From positions 53,192 to 117,191 of the forward strand of contig JAUNGE010000005.1 of assembly GCA_030524675.1 (NCBI GenBank): DNA of 64,000 bases. The letters run 5' to 3'. Position 1 is the first letter of the stretch, and each line of letters begins with the position of its first letter. The translations under genes and the position numbers were made by a program. A model generated the notes under the pieces. It saw only the letters and a list, made by a program, of their open reading frames with translations, searched no databases and was not told where the DNA came from. Source of the DNA: a bacterium (lineage in GTDB: Bacteria > Bacillota > Clostridia > Lachnospirales > Lachnospiraceae). Shown one piece after another: positions 27,801-36,545 of the stretch.

Positions 27801-28897
27801 AAATCTGAGAAATCCACCAGATTTTTCTCCTTCTTTGCCTCCTGGTATCGAATCCCATACTCCTCGGCCAGCCGCAGAAGTGTCAGAACCGCCGGCCTGC
27901 ATCCCTGCATGGCTGCAATCACATCCTGCCCGCTTCCTGCCGCGTACAATTTGCGCATCTTTGTCAAAATCTGTTTGACCTGCGCCCGAATCCCGCTCGC
28001 TTCCTCCTTCTTTGCAGGATCGACGTCCTTGCTGCGGACAGCTTTCAGCCGTGTCAAAGTCCCGCTCCCCGCAAGCACTTCTGTCAGTGTCTCATACGTC
28101 CCTGCCTCAAGAATCTTTACAATCAGCCGCTCATCGTCCAAAAATGCATCCAGGTACACTTCCGGCCCATTTTCTTCCCCGCAAATCTCTTTTGCCCTCT
28201 CCACGAGTCCAAGAAGTTCCTCTGCCTGCCGTCTGGCATCTTCCAGCAGATACTGAACCCAGGGCATCTTCTCCAGTTCATCCGTCTGTTCCAAGGCAAC
28301 TTCTCTGCGGCATGCCTCAAACCATTCCTGCGGCCACGGCGTACTTCTGGCAAAATTGTGGACCTGATAAATATACGCATCAATGCCATAGTCGCCCTTT
28401 CCTCTGGCGTACGTCTCCACAAAATCACTGAAATCCTTGTCCTCGCTCTGATAATACTCTTCCAGCATCTCCTCCATCACGTCTGCCGACAGCAATTTCA
28501 GCTCCCCCTCATCTCCGATGCGAAACGATGGGTCGATATCCAGCTGGTTGAAATAATTGCGGATGACATACAGGCAAAAACTGTCAATCGTGGTAATCTG
28601 CGCCTGATGAATCAGCGTATTCTGGCGCTTCAGGTGACGGTCCTGCGGATTCTCATCCAAAAGGGAAGCCAGCGCAGCAGCCACTCTCTCCCGCATCTCC
28701 GCTGCCGCCGCATTGGTGAACGTCACCACGAGCAGTTCATCCACATCCATCGGATGCGCGGCATCTGTCACCATCTCCACAATTCTCTGTACCAGAACCG
28801 CTGTCTTTCCGCTTCCTGCAGCTGCGGACACCAAAAGATTCCTGTTATGTGTCCCAATGACTTTTTTCTGGTCTTCTGTCCATGATACACCGCTCAA
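24815..28897 (-). CDS. addA: ATP-dependent helicase-nuclease subunit AddA
   Basis: A 1,360-residue UvrD-like helicase and nuclease of the AddAB complex, which processes double-strand breaks for RecA (the Firmicute counterpart of RecBCD). Walker A AAGSGKT is at residues 26-32, LIDEYQDSN (Walker B) near 400, and helicase motifs QSIYRFRLARPELF, MSIHKSKGLEFP and VLYVAMTRAKEKL follow. The C-terminal RecB-type nuclease has IILVDYKTD near 1,307. It starts with TTG overlapping the addB stop (TTGA), with GGGGGAG upstream. It is longer than the usual ~1,230 residues; part of the excess is a low-complexity insertion around residues 520-540 with repeated RTDM units. Confidence 0.96.
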   Translation of the reverse strand: MSGVSWTEDQKKVIGTHNRNLLVSAAAGSGKTAVLVQRIVEMVTDAAHPMDVDELLVVTFTNAAAAEMRERVAAALASLLDENPQDRHLKRQNTLIHQAQITTIDSFCLYVIRNYFNQLDIDPSFRIGDEGELKLLSADVMEEMLEEYYQSEDKDFSDFVETYARGKGDYGIDAYIYQVHNFARSTPWPQEWFEACRREVALEQTDELEKMPWVQYLLEDARRQAEELLGLVERAKEICGEENGPEVYLDAFLDDERLIVKILEAGTYETLTEVLAGSGTLTRLKAVRSKDVDPAKKEEASGIRAQVKQILTKMRKLYAAGSGQDVIAAMQGCRPAVLTLLRLAEEYGIRYQEAKKEKNLVDFSDLEHFAIQILLREENGERVPTEAAKQLSSQYKEILIDEYQDSNLVQETLLNSISREREGSPNVFMVGDVKQSIYRFRLARPELFLHKYETYTREDSKYQKIELHQNFRSREEILESANQVFWKLMIRTVGGIAYTKEHALYPGASFEELPQEQLDTHGTDRNQTDMHRTDMYRTELVLCDISDAGKEVSLEDGTESKIAEDKEEFTAKEAEAHLIAKRIQQIVDEETGMLVWDKKEKKYRRARYRDIVVLCRSMAGWSEIFTNVFMNAEIPAVAQTRTGYFNTIEVETILSFLSVLDNPMQDIPLAAVLHSPVGGLSDRELAELMAGYKKLANKGEDRGLYGAYAAAVYGVPKKSEEELEQKMQSELGGDAQQEAWETYLAQRELEEWQIAEAENIPDSVPDYYTEYEPEDDCDRYAADVEFLERQPETAQEREFPVLSEALMQKVQKLEKMLNILRRRAQYLPIHELLYAIYEETGYYRYVSAMPAGAVRAANLDMLAEKAAAYEATSYRGVFHFIRYIEKLKSYDTDFGEASLAGEEDDAVRMMSIHKSKGLEFPIVFLAGMGKKFNKMDIYGKVLIDPEMGIAVDYLDLESRVRFATLKKQVLKRRLEVENLGEELRVLYVAMTRAKEKLIMTAAVPGLEKKILSLAGKNQGEMLFTNVVSASSYLDWMLMSFSGDIREILTAREKNVPFGWIDVKTVSMEELVKDEVAQQAERRLRREELLKFDTEKEYDRKMREHLERVMGFVYPHEADIFLHTKMAVSELKKTAYQMDVEEAAWLPSLPEFMKKGEAEEEQESVKNSRKQIRGGVERGTMYHHVLELLPVAEIPDELLQPEISELAAQGKLELWTMQEVEKLAARGKIMPEEKEIVEYSALARFLRSDLGRRMARAAKQNTLYREKQFVIGIPAKDIPGLAESEELVVIQGIIDAWFVEDGEIILVDYKTDRVFRGGEHILRERYQAQLDYYEKALSQMTGRSVKEKWIYSFALNKGIRI

Positions 28898-31800
28898 CGT
28901 TCGTTCTCCCCCTTCTTCTTTGCTCTGTGATTCTCTCCTGTGTCTGCATATTCATCTATATTTTTATGTCCTTTGTTCTGTGCTTTGTCACATGCTTTTT
29001 CCATCTCACTCCAGATTTCATCTTCTGCCATCTTTGGAAATACCTGGTACGCATGCCCCTCTGTTTTCAGGTCAAATCCGCAGATTGGGTGATATGGGCA
29101 GTAATCGCATGCCGTATGCATCCCCTGCTTCAATGGACGTATCTCATCCTTTCCATCCAGAATTTCCTGACCCATCGTTTTGAGTTTGTCTCTGGCGAAT
29201 TCACGAAGCACCAGGAAACGGTTCTCATTCGCCACACTGGAGCGGGATTCCTGCACCACCCCATTTTTTAGGGCAACCGGAATGACATCCGACTCACTCT
29301 CAATCGAGCTGTCCAGATGGCGGATGACCTCCAGCTTGCTGTTTACCAGCCCATTCATGCGCAGCGCCTTGAATACTGCCTGCTCTGCCTGCTCTTTCGT
29401 CATACTTTCCCCAGGTTCTGCGTCCACCACAGGGTCCCCGATATTATAGTAAAAAATGCCTGCCGGAACAACTTCCTTATCCGTCTTCTTCTCCTGCATT
29501 TCCATCACCGCATCCAGATAAACCACAAGCTGCAGCTGTGTCCCCCTGTAAAATGCCGCAAGGTCAAAACTCGTGCTGCCCGATTTATAGTCGATAATCT
29601 TGACATACACATGGTTCTCATCCTCGCACAAATCCATGCGGTCCACACGGCCCCTCAAGCGCAGCTCCTCGTCCTCTGAGAGGGCAATCCGCATCGCCCG
29701 CAGATTGTCCGCCGAGGAAAAACTGATTTCCATGCCGGACGGCTCAAAATCGCCTTTTTTCAGCTGCTCGCACAACGCCCAGATGGTCCGGTTCGTGATT
29801 TTCTCCACTCTGGCGGCCAGCCAGGCATTTCTCGCAGAACTTGAGAGAATCGTGTTCCCATACTCCTCGGCGCATTTCTTCACACACGCCTTCACCATAC
29901 CCTCGCGCTGTTCCTGCGTCAAATCGCGGAACGGAATGTGATTTTCTTCCATCTGCTCAAAAAATGTCTCGATGGAATTGTGGAACAGATTTCCGATGTC
30001 CACCGCTTCCAGCCGGTATTCTTGGCGCTCGGACAGTTCCAGCCCATATTTCAGAAAATGCGCATAGGCGCAGGACGCAAACAGCTCCAGTCTGGTGACG
30101 CTTCCCTGCAGCACATTGCCGTAGATGGCGCGCGCCGCAGCCCGTCCGATGCCTTTCTTTCCCTGATAGGAGTACACCGACGCCTCCACCAAGCGCATTG
30201 CCTCCTCTCTGGATTCCTCCTGTCCGAAAAACCAGCGGTACAATTCCAAAAATGCCGCATCCTCCGAAAGTTCTGCTTTTTCCCGCAGGCCCGTGCACAG
30301 CAAATCCCATGCATCGCGCTTCGAGTACAGCGAAATTCCCTGGTATTTCTCCTCCACCGTCTCTGTCCGCAGAAGAGGGAACAGCTTTTTGATGTGTCCA
30401 ATCAAAAACGAGGGCCGTCTGCTCTTCCCGTCCGGTGAGAGCATCACATAGGACAAATACAGACGGTGCGACGGTTTTGTCATAGTCAAGTACAGGTAAA
30501 ATTGCTGTTCAAACCCATCCTCCCTCGCCGACGGCGCCAGCTCCATATCATGCTCCTCAAAAATCTGGCGCTCCTTTTCTGACAGTACGCCGCCATTTTC
30601 CTTCACAAATGGAACCTTTCCCTCATTGATGCCGAGGAAAAACAGTACCTTCACCTGGTTGGTTCGAGTTCTCTTGACATTTCCGACCACCACGCGGTCC
30701 ACACACGCCGGAATCAGACCCACTTTCAGCTCCGCAAGCCCTGCATCCAGAATATCGGAAAATTCCTTTCTGGAGAGCCGTTCCTCCCCCAAAAGGCCCG
30801 CCAGACGGTCAAACAGCTCCAAAAGAAGCCCGTACACCTGCTCATACTCCTTTGCCAGATTCCACTCCTGCCTCTGCTCAAACTCCACCTGCCTGTCATG
30901 CAGCTTTTTTTCTATCTCCAAGGTCTCCAGAAGTTCCACAAGAGCTGTCAGCCACTCGGTCACTGTCCCGTTTTTCTTTAATCCAGCCCGAAGGGAAAGA
31001 AGCGGCGCCAAAATCTCCTCGCGAAACACATTCATGGCCTCCATGTCATAGCCTTCTGAGCCACGGTACTGCCTCTCCCAGACTGTATTCCATTTATAGT
31101 AGCCCCGAATACCCAGCGCCATCACATAGTTTTCCATGCGGCACAGTTTTTCTGCATCCTCAGTCACAAACCCCGTTTTCAGATAGCGGAACATGCCCTC
31201 ATAGCTGAAATCCTTATTGATAATCTCGAGCGCCGCCCGCAGCACTTCCGCTGCCGGATTCGCCAAAATATTTTTTTTCTCATCGAGAAAGCATGGAATA
31301 TTGCGGATGGAAAACTGCCTCACAATCTCTTTCCCGTACTCCTCCAAATCTCCGCTGACTACGGCAATGTCCTGATAGCGGAATCCTTCCTGCTCCACCA
31401 ATCTCGTGATCTCCTTCGCCGCCATCGCAATCTCTTCCTGCGGATTTAACGCCTTCAGCAGATGAATCTGCTCCTGCTCTTTCTGCATGCTGCGAATCGG
31501 ATAGCGCAAAAGATTTCTCTCCAGATGCCCGAGAGCTGGAGATTTGCGGAAACGAATCGCCGGATTCTCTGGAAAACGCACGGACTTCTCAATTCGGATG
31601 TGGTTCTTATCGGCCAGATCTCCCAGACGGCGAATCATGCGGTGACTCATATAAAACAGGTCCTCCTGTCCCGCCTCCAGGAACAAATCCTCCCGCCCGT
31701 CAATCGTGACTGTCACGGACACTTTGTCCGCCATCTGCAAAAATTCCTCCACCAGGCGGTACTGAATCGGTGTGAAGCCGGTAAAACCATCCAGAGCAAT

Positions 31801-32394
31801 CACGCTGTCCTTCAAGAGCTCCGAGCGCGGCAGCTCCCGACATAGGATATCCAGGATTTCCTCCGATGTGATGAAATTCCCCTGAATATAATTCTGAAAC
31901 TCTCTGTAAATCACTTCCAGGTCATGCAGTTTCTGATGAAACAGCGGAAGGCCGTCCACTTTGGAGGAAAGCTCTGAAAGCGCCTCCGGCGTCACTCCGT
32001 ACTGGTACATCTCCGAAATCATGGATTTTAACTGACTGATAAATCCGACCTTATCCAGTTTTCCGGCATACAATCCCAGATTCTTCTTCACGTCCGCACT
32101 GACGCGGCGCAGCACCATGGATTTTCCCATGTCATCCAGAACCATCGGCTGAGAGATGGAAAGTTCCTCAAAAATACGGTACGCCAATCTCTCGAAACTG
32201 ACAATATCCAGATTCATCACCCCATGGTTCGGGTGCAATGTCACAATATCCTTCTGTGCCTGCATCGTAAACTGTTCTGGGACAATCAAAAAGAATTGTC
32301 TCTCAGATTCACGCATCGACTGCTCTATCATCGCCTGATATAACGCCCTGGTTTTTCCGCACCCTGACGCCCCCAGAATAAACTGTAAACTCAC
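28894..32394 (-). CDS. addB: ATP-dependent helicase-nuclease subunit AddB
   Basis: The 1,166-residue partner of AddA, with an inactive-type helicase fold that scans for Chi and a second nuclease domain. The N-terminal P-loop is LGASGCGKTRALY (residues 8-15). The C-terminal nuclease has KIIDYKSGS near residue 935. Its [4Fe-4S] cluster ligands are the Cys in FASCAYAHFLKYG near residue 773 and the three in CDYCPYHPICGF near residue 1,095. It starts with GTG, with GGGAGG 11 bases upstream. It is first in the operon and overlaps addA by four bases. Confidence 0.96.
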   Translation of the reverse strand: MSLQFILGASGCGKTRALYQAMIEQSMRESERQFFLIVPEQFTMQAQKDIVTLHPNHGVMNLDIVSFERLAYRIFEELSISQPMVLDDMGKSMVLRRVSADVKKNLGLYAGKLDKVGFISQLKSMISEMYQYGVTPEALSELSSKVDGLPLFHQKLHDLEVIYREFQNYIQGNFITSEEILDILCRELPRSELLKDSVIALDGFTGFTPIQYRLVEEFLQMADKVSVTVTIDGREDLFLEAGQEDLFYMSHRMIRRLGDLADKNHIRIEKSVRFPENPAIRFRKSPALGHLERNLLRYPIRSMQKEQEQIHLLKALNPQEEIAMAAKEITRLVEQEGFRYQDIAVVSGDLEEYGKEIVRQFSIRNIPCFLDEKKNILANPAAEVLRAALEIINKDFSYEGMFRYLKTGFVTEDAEKLCRMENYVMALGIRGYYKWNTVWERQYRGSEGYDMEAMNVFREEILAPLLSLRAGLKKNGTVTEWLTALVELLETLEIEKKLHDRQVEFEQRQEWNLAKEYEQVYGLLLELFDRLAGLLGEERLSRKEFSDILDAGLAELKVGLIPACVDRVVVGNVKRTRTNQVKVLFFLGINEGKVPFVKENGGVLSEKERQIFEEHDMELAPSAREDGFEQQFYLYLTMTKPSHRLYLSYVMLSPDGKSRRPSFLIGHIKKLFPLLRTETVEEKYQGISLYSKRDAWDLLCTGLREKAELSEDAAFLELYRWFFGQEESREEAMRLVEASVYSYQGKKGIGRAAARAIYGNVLQGSVTRLELFASCAYAHFLKYGLELSERQEYRLEAVDIGNLFHNSIETFFEQMEENHIPFRDLTQEQREGMVKACVKKCAEEYGNTILSSSARNAWLAARVEKITNRTIWALCEQLKKGDFEPSGMEISFSSADNLRAMRIALSEDEELRLRGRVDRMDLCEDENHVYVKIIDYKSGSTSFDLAAFYRGTQLQLVVYLDAVMEMQEKKTDKEVVPAGIFYYNIGDPVVDAEPGESMTKEQAEQAVFKALRMNGLVNSKLEVIRHLDSSIESESDVIPVALKNGVVQESRSSVANENRFLVLREFARDKLKTMGQEILDGKDEIRPLKQGMHTACDYCPYHPICGFDLKTEGHAYQVFPKMAEDEIWSEMEKACDKAQNKGHKNIDEYADTGENHRAKKKGENER

Positions 32395-32535
32395 GCTCTT
32401 TTCTACCTCCCACTGTCTGTCTCTCTGCTGTATGTTTCTATTTTACACCATCTGCCACGCAACTTTTCTGTACTTTTCTGCATTTTCTTATTTTTTCTCT
32501 CATACACTGTATCAAAGAAATCCCGAGGTCCCCGT

Positions 32536-32970
32536 ATGAGTTCCAAAACGAAAATTGTTGTGCTGCGGATGAAAGAATTAATCTATACCGCCATTTTTAT
32601 AGGGCTGGCACTTTTGCTGATTGCACTGTTTTTCATTATGTTCCGTCCGCAAAAAGAGGCCAGTGAAACCACCTCCAGCTCTGCCCTCTACTCTCCAGGA
32701 GTCTATGCCTCCTCCATAAAACTGGGGAATCAGATGGTTAATGTGGAAGTCGCTGTGGATGCAAATAAAATCAATGGCGTCAGCCTGGTTCCCCTGAGCG
32801 AGTCTGTCACGACCATGTATCCTCTGGTTGAGCCGGCCCTTGCCTCTCTCAGTGAACAGATTGTGGCAAATCAGTCCATCCAGAACCTGGAATATGCCCC
32901 ACAGACTCAGTATACCTCCCAGGCACTTCTAAAAGCGATTGAGCTGGCGCTGGAGAAGGCGAAGCGCTGA
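32536..32970 (+). CDS. Membrane-anchored protein with FMN_bind-like C-terminus
   Basis: A 144-residue protein with one N-terminal membrane helix (YTAIFIGLALLLIALFFIMF, residues 15-34) and an extracytoplasmic domain. That domain (YSPGVYASSIKLGNQMVNVEVAV ... QTQYTSQALLKAIELALEKA) follows the outline of the FMN-binding domain of NqrC/RnfG, whose C-terminal S/D-G-A-T-x-TS carries the flavin. The GAT part is not conserved here, so flavin binding is uncertain. It diverges from addB. The ATG has only a weak GAGG eight bases upstream. Confidence 0.6.
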   Translation: MSSKTKIVVLRMKELIYTAIFIGLALLLIALFFIMFRPQKEASETTSSSALYSPGVYASSIKLGNQMVNVEVAVDANKINGVSLVPLSESVTTMYPLVEPALASLSEQIVANQSIQNLEYAPQTQYTSQALLKAIELALEKAKR

Positions 32971-33062
32971 CACAATCAATCCCTACATAGACGCACTCTC
33001 ATCCTCGCTGTCTGGATTCGTAATCCGAGCTATTCTGACATGTGAAATCCCGCCGTGACAGG

Positions 33063-33105
33063 AAAGAGGATGATGCCATTTTACAGATTCTGCATCATCC
33101 TCTTT
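33063..33105. terminator. Bidirectional terminator
   Basis: AAAGAGGATGATGC pairs perfectly with GCATCATCCTCTTT (14 bp) around a 15-base loop. It lies between the rightward FMN_bind-like gene and the leftward lipoprotein gene and can end transcription from both sides. Confidence 0.8.
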
Positions 33106-33191
33106 GATTTTATCGTTCGTATCCTGTACTGTATCGTATCATATTCTACACTGTATGTTTCTGCTTCCCTGCAAAGCGGATGAAAGCGGAT

Positions 33192-33761
33192 TTAACGGCT
33201 GATTGCCACCACGCGCAGATTGCCCTCTTCCGTCATACCCAGCGCAATATTGATGGTTCCTTTTCCCATCACTGCCAAGTCGTCTTTGTCAATCTCGACC
33301 TCGGACGCCTTAATTCCCTTGATGACATTCATCAAACGCTCTGTAAACACATCCTCGGGCTTTAATTTCAGGAATTCTTCTTTATTTGCCACTTCGATTC
33401 CTTCTCCATCAGGACTCGCGATACCGATAGGGTATGCCACCAGGTCCGCCAACGCCTCCAAATCCTGGTCTGCCACCGCTTTCTGCACTTTGGAAGCCAG
33501 ATCATGAACGTTGCTCGTATTCTTTGATGCAGTCGTGCTCTGTACTGCTTTGGTCGTCTCCGCCTCAGACCCTTTTACTTCCAGTGTCTCTTTGGTACTC
33601 TCTGTCTCTTTTTGTGTCTCTTTCTGTGTCTCCAGAGGCGCCATAGTGGATGCTGTCGTGGACGGCGCTGCCGTCTCTGCCGGTTTTTTCGCGCACGCAC
33701 TTGCACTCACGATGGCCGCACTCAACATCAAAAATGCTGCTGTCTTTTGGTATCTCTTCAT
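33192..33761 (-). CDS. Putative lipoprotein with Thr/Glu-rich linker
   Basis: A 189-residue protein with a lipoprotein signal peptide (MKRYQKTAAFLMLSAAIVSASAC, lipobox SASAC with Cys23). A linker of about 60 residues rich in T, E, K and S (ETQKETQKETESTKET) follows, then a compact domain of about 100 residues from VHDLASKVQKAVADQDLEALADLVAYP to the end, which may be an NTF2-like or other small alpha/beta fold. The function is not recognised. It follows the nrdD-redoxin gene by 46 bases and may be in its transcript. Confidence 0.7.
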   Translation of the reverse strand: MKRYQKTAAFLMLSAAIVSASACAKKPAETAAPSTTASTMAPLETQKETQKETESTKETLEVKGSEAETTKAVQSTTASKNTSNVHDLASKVQKAVADQDLEALADLVAYPIGIASPDGEGIEVANKEEFLKLKPEDVFTERLMNVIKGIKASEVEIDKDDLAVMGKGTINIALGMTEEGNLRVVAISR

Positions 33762-33807
33762 GTCTTGCTCCCTCTTTTCCCTTATGTTTTTTGCGTTCCC
33801 ATTGATT

Positions 33808-36390
33808 TTACTGGTTTTTGTTTCTCACCTGCTCTGCAAATTTTCGGATATTGGAGGCATTGACCACCTTTGTCATCTCTCCATTTTTCATCAGAACCAG
33901 CGTTGGCGCCTGCATAATGCCCAGCTGGCTGCTTAACTCCATATTTTCCTCAGCATCGACTACCTGATACTCGATATCCCTCAAAAATTCTTTTGCCTTA
34001 TTGCAGTTCGGGCAGGTCTTTGTGGTAAACAGATACATGCCGTTTCCCATCACTTTCCATTCATCCTGAGACTCCGGTTTTCCAGCCGTCTCTGCCATAT
34101 CCGTCATATCTGCGGTGCATGTGCTCTCTTTTGCTGCATACACACCTTTCTCTGATGCATATGCCATTTTGCTTGCCGCATACTTATTTTTCTCTGCCGC
34201 AGCTGTTTTCTCATTTGCTGCGCATCCGCACTCCTGCGCTGCGGCCGCCTCCAGAACGCCGGTATTCTCCGGCTCGCTGTTTTTATACCGACCGCTCTCA
34301 TGCAGAGTGTTTCTATAGCGGCTTGCAATATCGTAAGTCTTGCGGTTCTTATACTCTTCCAGTTTTCCTTCATTCCAGTTCTGCACTGGGCGGTAGTATC
34401 CGGTGATTCGGCTGTACACTTCGGCTGTGCCGCCGCATTTCGGGCAAGTGAAGTGCTCTCCGCTCAGATAACCGTGCTCCTTGCAGATGGAGTATGTCGG
34501 AGACAGCGTGTAATATGGCAGTTTGTAGTTCTGTGCAATGGTGCGCACCAGTTTTGCCGCTGCTTTCCAGTCAGGCATCTTCTCACCGAGGAATGCGTGG
34601 AAGACTGTGCCGGATGTATACAATGTCTGCAGTTCGTCCTGAATATCGAGAGCGTCAAAAATATCCGCCGTATATCCAACCGGAAGATGGGAACTGTTGG
34701 TGTAATATGGAGTTCCACAGTCACCGGCCGCTGTGATAATATCAGGATACCGCTTCTTGTCATGTTTTGCAAGACGGTATGTGGTGGATTCTGCTGGAGT
34801 AGCCTCCAGGTTATACAAATCACCATACTCTTCCTGATACTGCACCAGTCTGTCTCTCATGTGATTTAAAACATCTTTTGTGAACTCCTGCGTCTCTTTA
34901 TGTGTCAAATCCTTGCGCAGCCACGCTGCATTCAAGCCCACCTCGTTCATACCAATCAGGCCGATGGTGGAGAAATGGTTCTCAAAACTGCCAAGATATC
35001 TCTTTGTGTATGGATACAGACCGCCGTCGAGAAGTTTTGTGATGACTTCTCTCTTAATGTGCAGAGAGCGCGCTGCAATGTCCATCATATGGTCCAGACG
35101 CTCGTAGAACTCTTTCTCGCTCGCGGACAGGTAGGCAATTCGCGGCATATTGATGGTGACAACGCCCACGGAACCCGTGCTCTCACCTGAGCCGAAGAAT
35201 CCGCCGGTCTTCTTGCGCAGCTCTCGAAGGTCCAGACGCAGGCGGCAGCACATGCTGCGGACATCACTCGGCTGCATGTCGCTGTTGATATAGTTGGAAA
35301 AATACGGTGTGCCGTATTTTGCCGTCATCTCAAAGAGCAGACGGTTGTTCTCCGTGTCGGACCAGTCAAAATCTTTTGTAATCGAGTAAGTCGGAATCGG
35401 ATACTGGAAGCCGCGTCCGTTCGCATCGCCCTCAATCATCGTCTCGATGAAAGCGCGGTTAATCATATCCATCTCCCTCTTACAGTCGCCATATGTAAAG
35501 TCCATCTCTTTTCCGCCCACGATAGCTGGCATATTCGCCATATCATCCGGCACGGTCCAGTCCAGCGTAATGTTGGAGAACGGCGCCTGTGTGCCCCAGC
35601 GGCTCGGTGTGTTGACGCCGTAGATAAAGGACTCGATGCACTTCTTCACTTCCGGATACTGCAGATTGTCCGCCTTTACAAAAGGAGCCAAGTAGGTATC
35701 GAATGAGGAAAATGCCTGCGCACCTGCCCACTCATTCTGCATAATACCGAGGAAATTCACCATCTGATTGCAGAGAACAGAAAGATGCTTTGCCGGAGAG
35801 GAAGTAATCTTTCCTGGAATACCGCCAAGTCCCTCCAAAAGCAGCTGTTTTAAGGACCATCCGGCACAGTATCCGGTCAACATAGACAAATCGTGCAGGT
35901 GAATGTCTGCATTGCGGTGTGCCTCGGCAATCTCGGTGTCGTAAATCTCAGACAGCCAGTAATTCGCTGTGATGGCGCCGGAATTGCTCAAAATCAGTCC
36001 TCCCACAGAATATGTCACAGTGGAGTTCTCCTTCACACGCCAGTCTTCCACTTTCACATAGCCGTTCACCACATCTTTGTAATCCAGCATGGTAGCGTTC
36101 ATGTTGCGGATTTTCTCACGCTGCTTGCGGTACAGAATATACGCCTTCGCAACTTCCGTGTAACCTGTCTGCTCCAAAACATGCTCTACACTGTCCTGTA
36201 TCTGCTCCACAGAGATTCTGCCGTCTTTCATCTTAGGCTGAAAATCTGCTGTCACTCTCAGCGACAGCAGCTCTAAAATCTCGTGGTTATACTCTTTTTT
36301 GGTGGCTTTAAATGCTTTCTTTATCGCCTCTGTAATTTTGTTCAGACTAAACTCTGCTATTTCCCCGTCTCGTTTTACGACTTGTATCAT
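33808..36390 (-). CDS. Anaerobic ribonucleotide reductase with fused C-terminal redoxin domain
   Basis: An 860-residue class III reductase (ribonucleoside triphosphates to deoxyribonucleotides, glycyl radical). The start MIQVVKRDGEIAEF is supported by AAAGGAG eight bases upstream. Domains in order: an ATP-cone (about 1-95), the catalytic barrel with GVNTPSRWGTQAPFSNITLDW, a zinc-type CPKCGG, and the glycyl radical loop SRITGYYRPVQNWNEGK. Then comes an Ala/Lys/Tyr-rich linker of about 90 residues with near-repeats (KYAASKMAYASEKGVYAAKE), and a thioredoxin/glutaredoxin-fold domain with TKTCPNCNKAKEFL. The layout fits the subtype that takes electrons from a dithiol redoxin rather than from formate. 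It needs an activase; nrdG lies 3 kb upstream. Confidence 0.92.
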   Translation of the reverse strand: MIQVVKRDGEIAEFSLNKITEAIKKAFKATKKEYNHEILELLSLRVTADFQPKMKDGRISVEQIQDSVEHVLEQTGYTEVAKAYILYRKQREKIRNMNATMLDYKDVVNGYVKVEDWRVKENSTVTYSVGGLILSNSGAITANYWLSEIYDTEIAEAHRNADIHLHDLSMLTGYCAGWSLKQLLLEGLGGIPGKITSSPAKHLSVLCNQMVNFLGIMQNEWAGAQAFSSFDTYLAPFVKADNLQYPEVKKCIESFIYGVNTPSRWGTQAPFSNITLDWTVPDDMANMPAIVGGKEMDFTYGDCKREMDMINRAFIETMIEGDANGRGFQYPIPTYSITKDFDWSDTENNRLLFEMTAKYGTPYFSNYINSDMQPSDVRSMCCRLRLDLRELRKKTGGFFGSGESTGSVGVVTINMPRIAYLSASEKEFYERLDHMMDIAARSLHIKREVITKLLDGGLYPYTKRYLGSFENHFSTIGLIGMNEVGLNAAWLRKDLTHKETQEFTKDVLNHMRDRLVQYQEEYGDLYNLEATPAESTTYRLAKHDKKRYPDIITAAGDCGTPYYTNSSHLPVGYTADIFDALDIQDELQTLYTSGTVFHAFLGEKMPDWKAAAKLVRTIAQNYKLPYYTLSPTYSICKEHGYLSGEHFTCPKCGGTAEVYSRITGYYRPVQNWNEGKLEEYKNRKTYDIASRYRNTLHESGRYKNSEPENTGVLEAAAAQECGCAANEKTAAAEKNKYAASKMAYASEKGVYAAKESTCTADMTDMAETAGKPESQDEWKVMGNGMYLFTTKTCPNCNKAKEFLRDIEYQVVDAEENMELSSQLGIMQAPTLVLMKNGEMTKVVNASNIRKFAEQVRNKNQ

Positions 36391-36413
36391 AAAATCTGCT
36401 CCTTTCATCTTTC

Positions 36414-36437
36414 CCAAAAACTTTTGTAAGTTTTTGG
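36414..36437 (-). promoter_or_regulatory. Hairpin just upstream of the nrdD-redoxin ribosome site
   Basis: A perfect 10-bp stem, CCAAAAACTT / AAGTTTTTGG with a four-base loop, ends about 12 bases before AAAGGAG in the leader. It may stabilise the message or affect translation. It lacks a T-run. Confidence 0.5.
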
Positions 36438-36467
36438 CTGCGCCTCCCCAAAAGCGCTATGAAGACC

Positions 36468-36496
36468 ATTATAACAGACTGTCTCACAAAACGCAA
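36468..36496 (-). promoter_or_regulatory. Promoter of the nrdD-redoxin gene
   Basis: Leftward TTGCGT and TATAAT are separated by exactly 17 bases. Its -35 region overlaps the first NrdR-like box. Confidence 0.8.
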
Positions 36497-36534
36497 TATC
36501 TTGTTTTCTTAATTTATTTCAAATCAACATCTAG
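36494..36534 (-). promoter_or_regulatory. Paired NrdR-like boxes
   Basis: CAAGATATTG (9 of 10 against CwAtATaTwG, the core of the NrdR box) and CTAGATGTTG (8 of 10) lie 31 bp apart, three helical turns, the spacing NrdR uses. The first overlaps the -35 element, which suits repression when dATP is plentiful. Confidence 0.65.
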
Positions 36535-36545
36535 TAGAATTTTGC

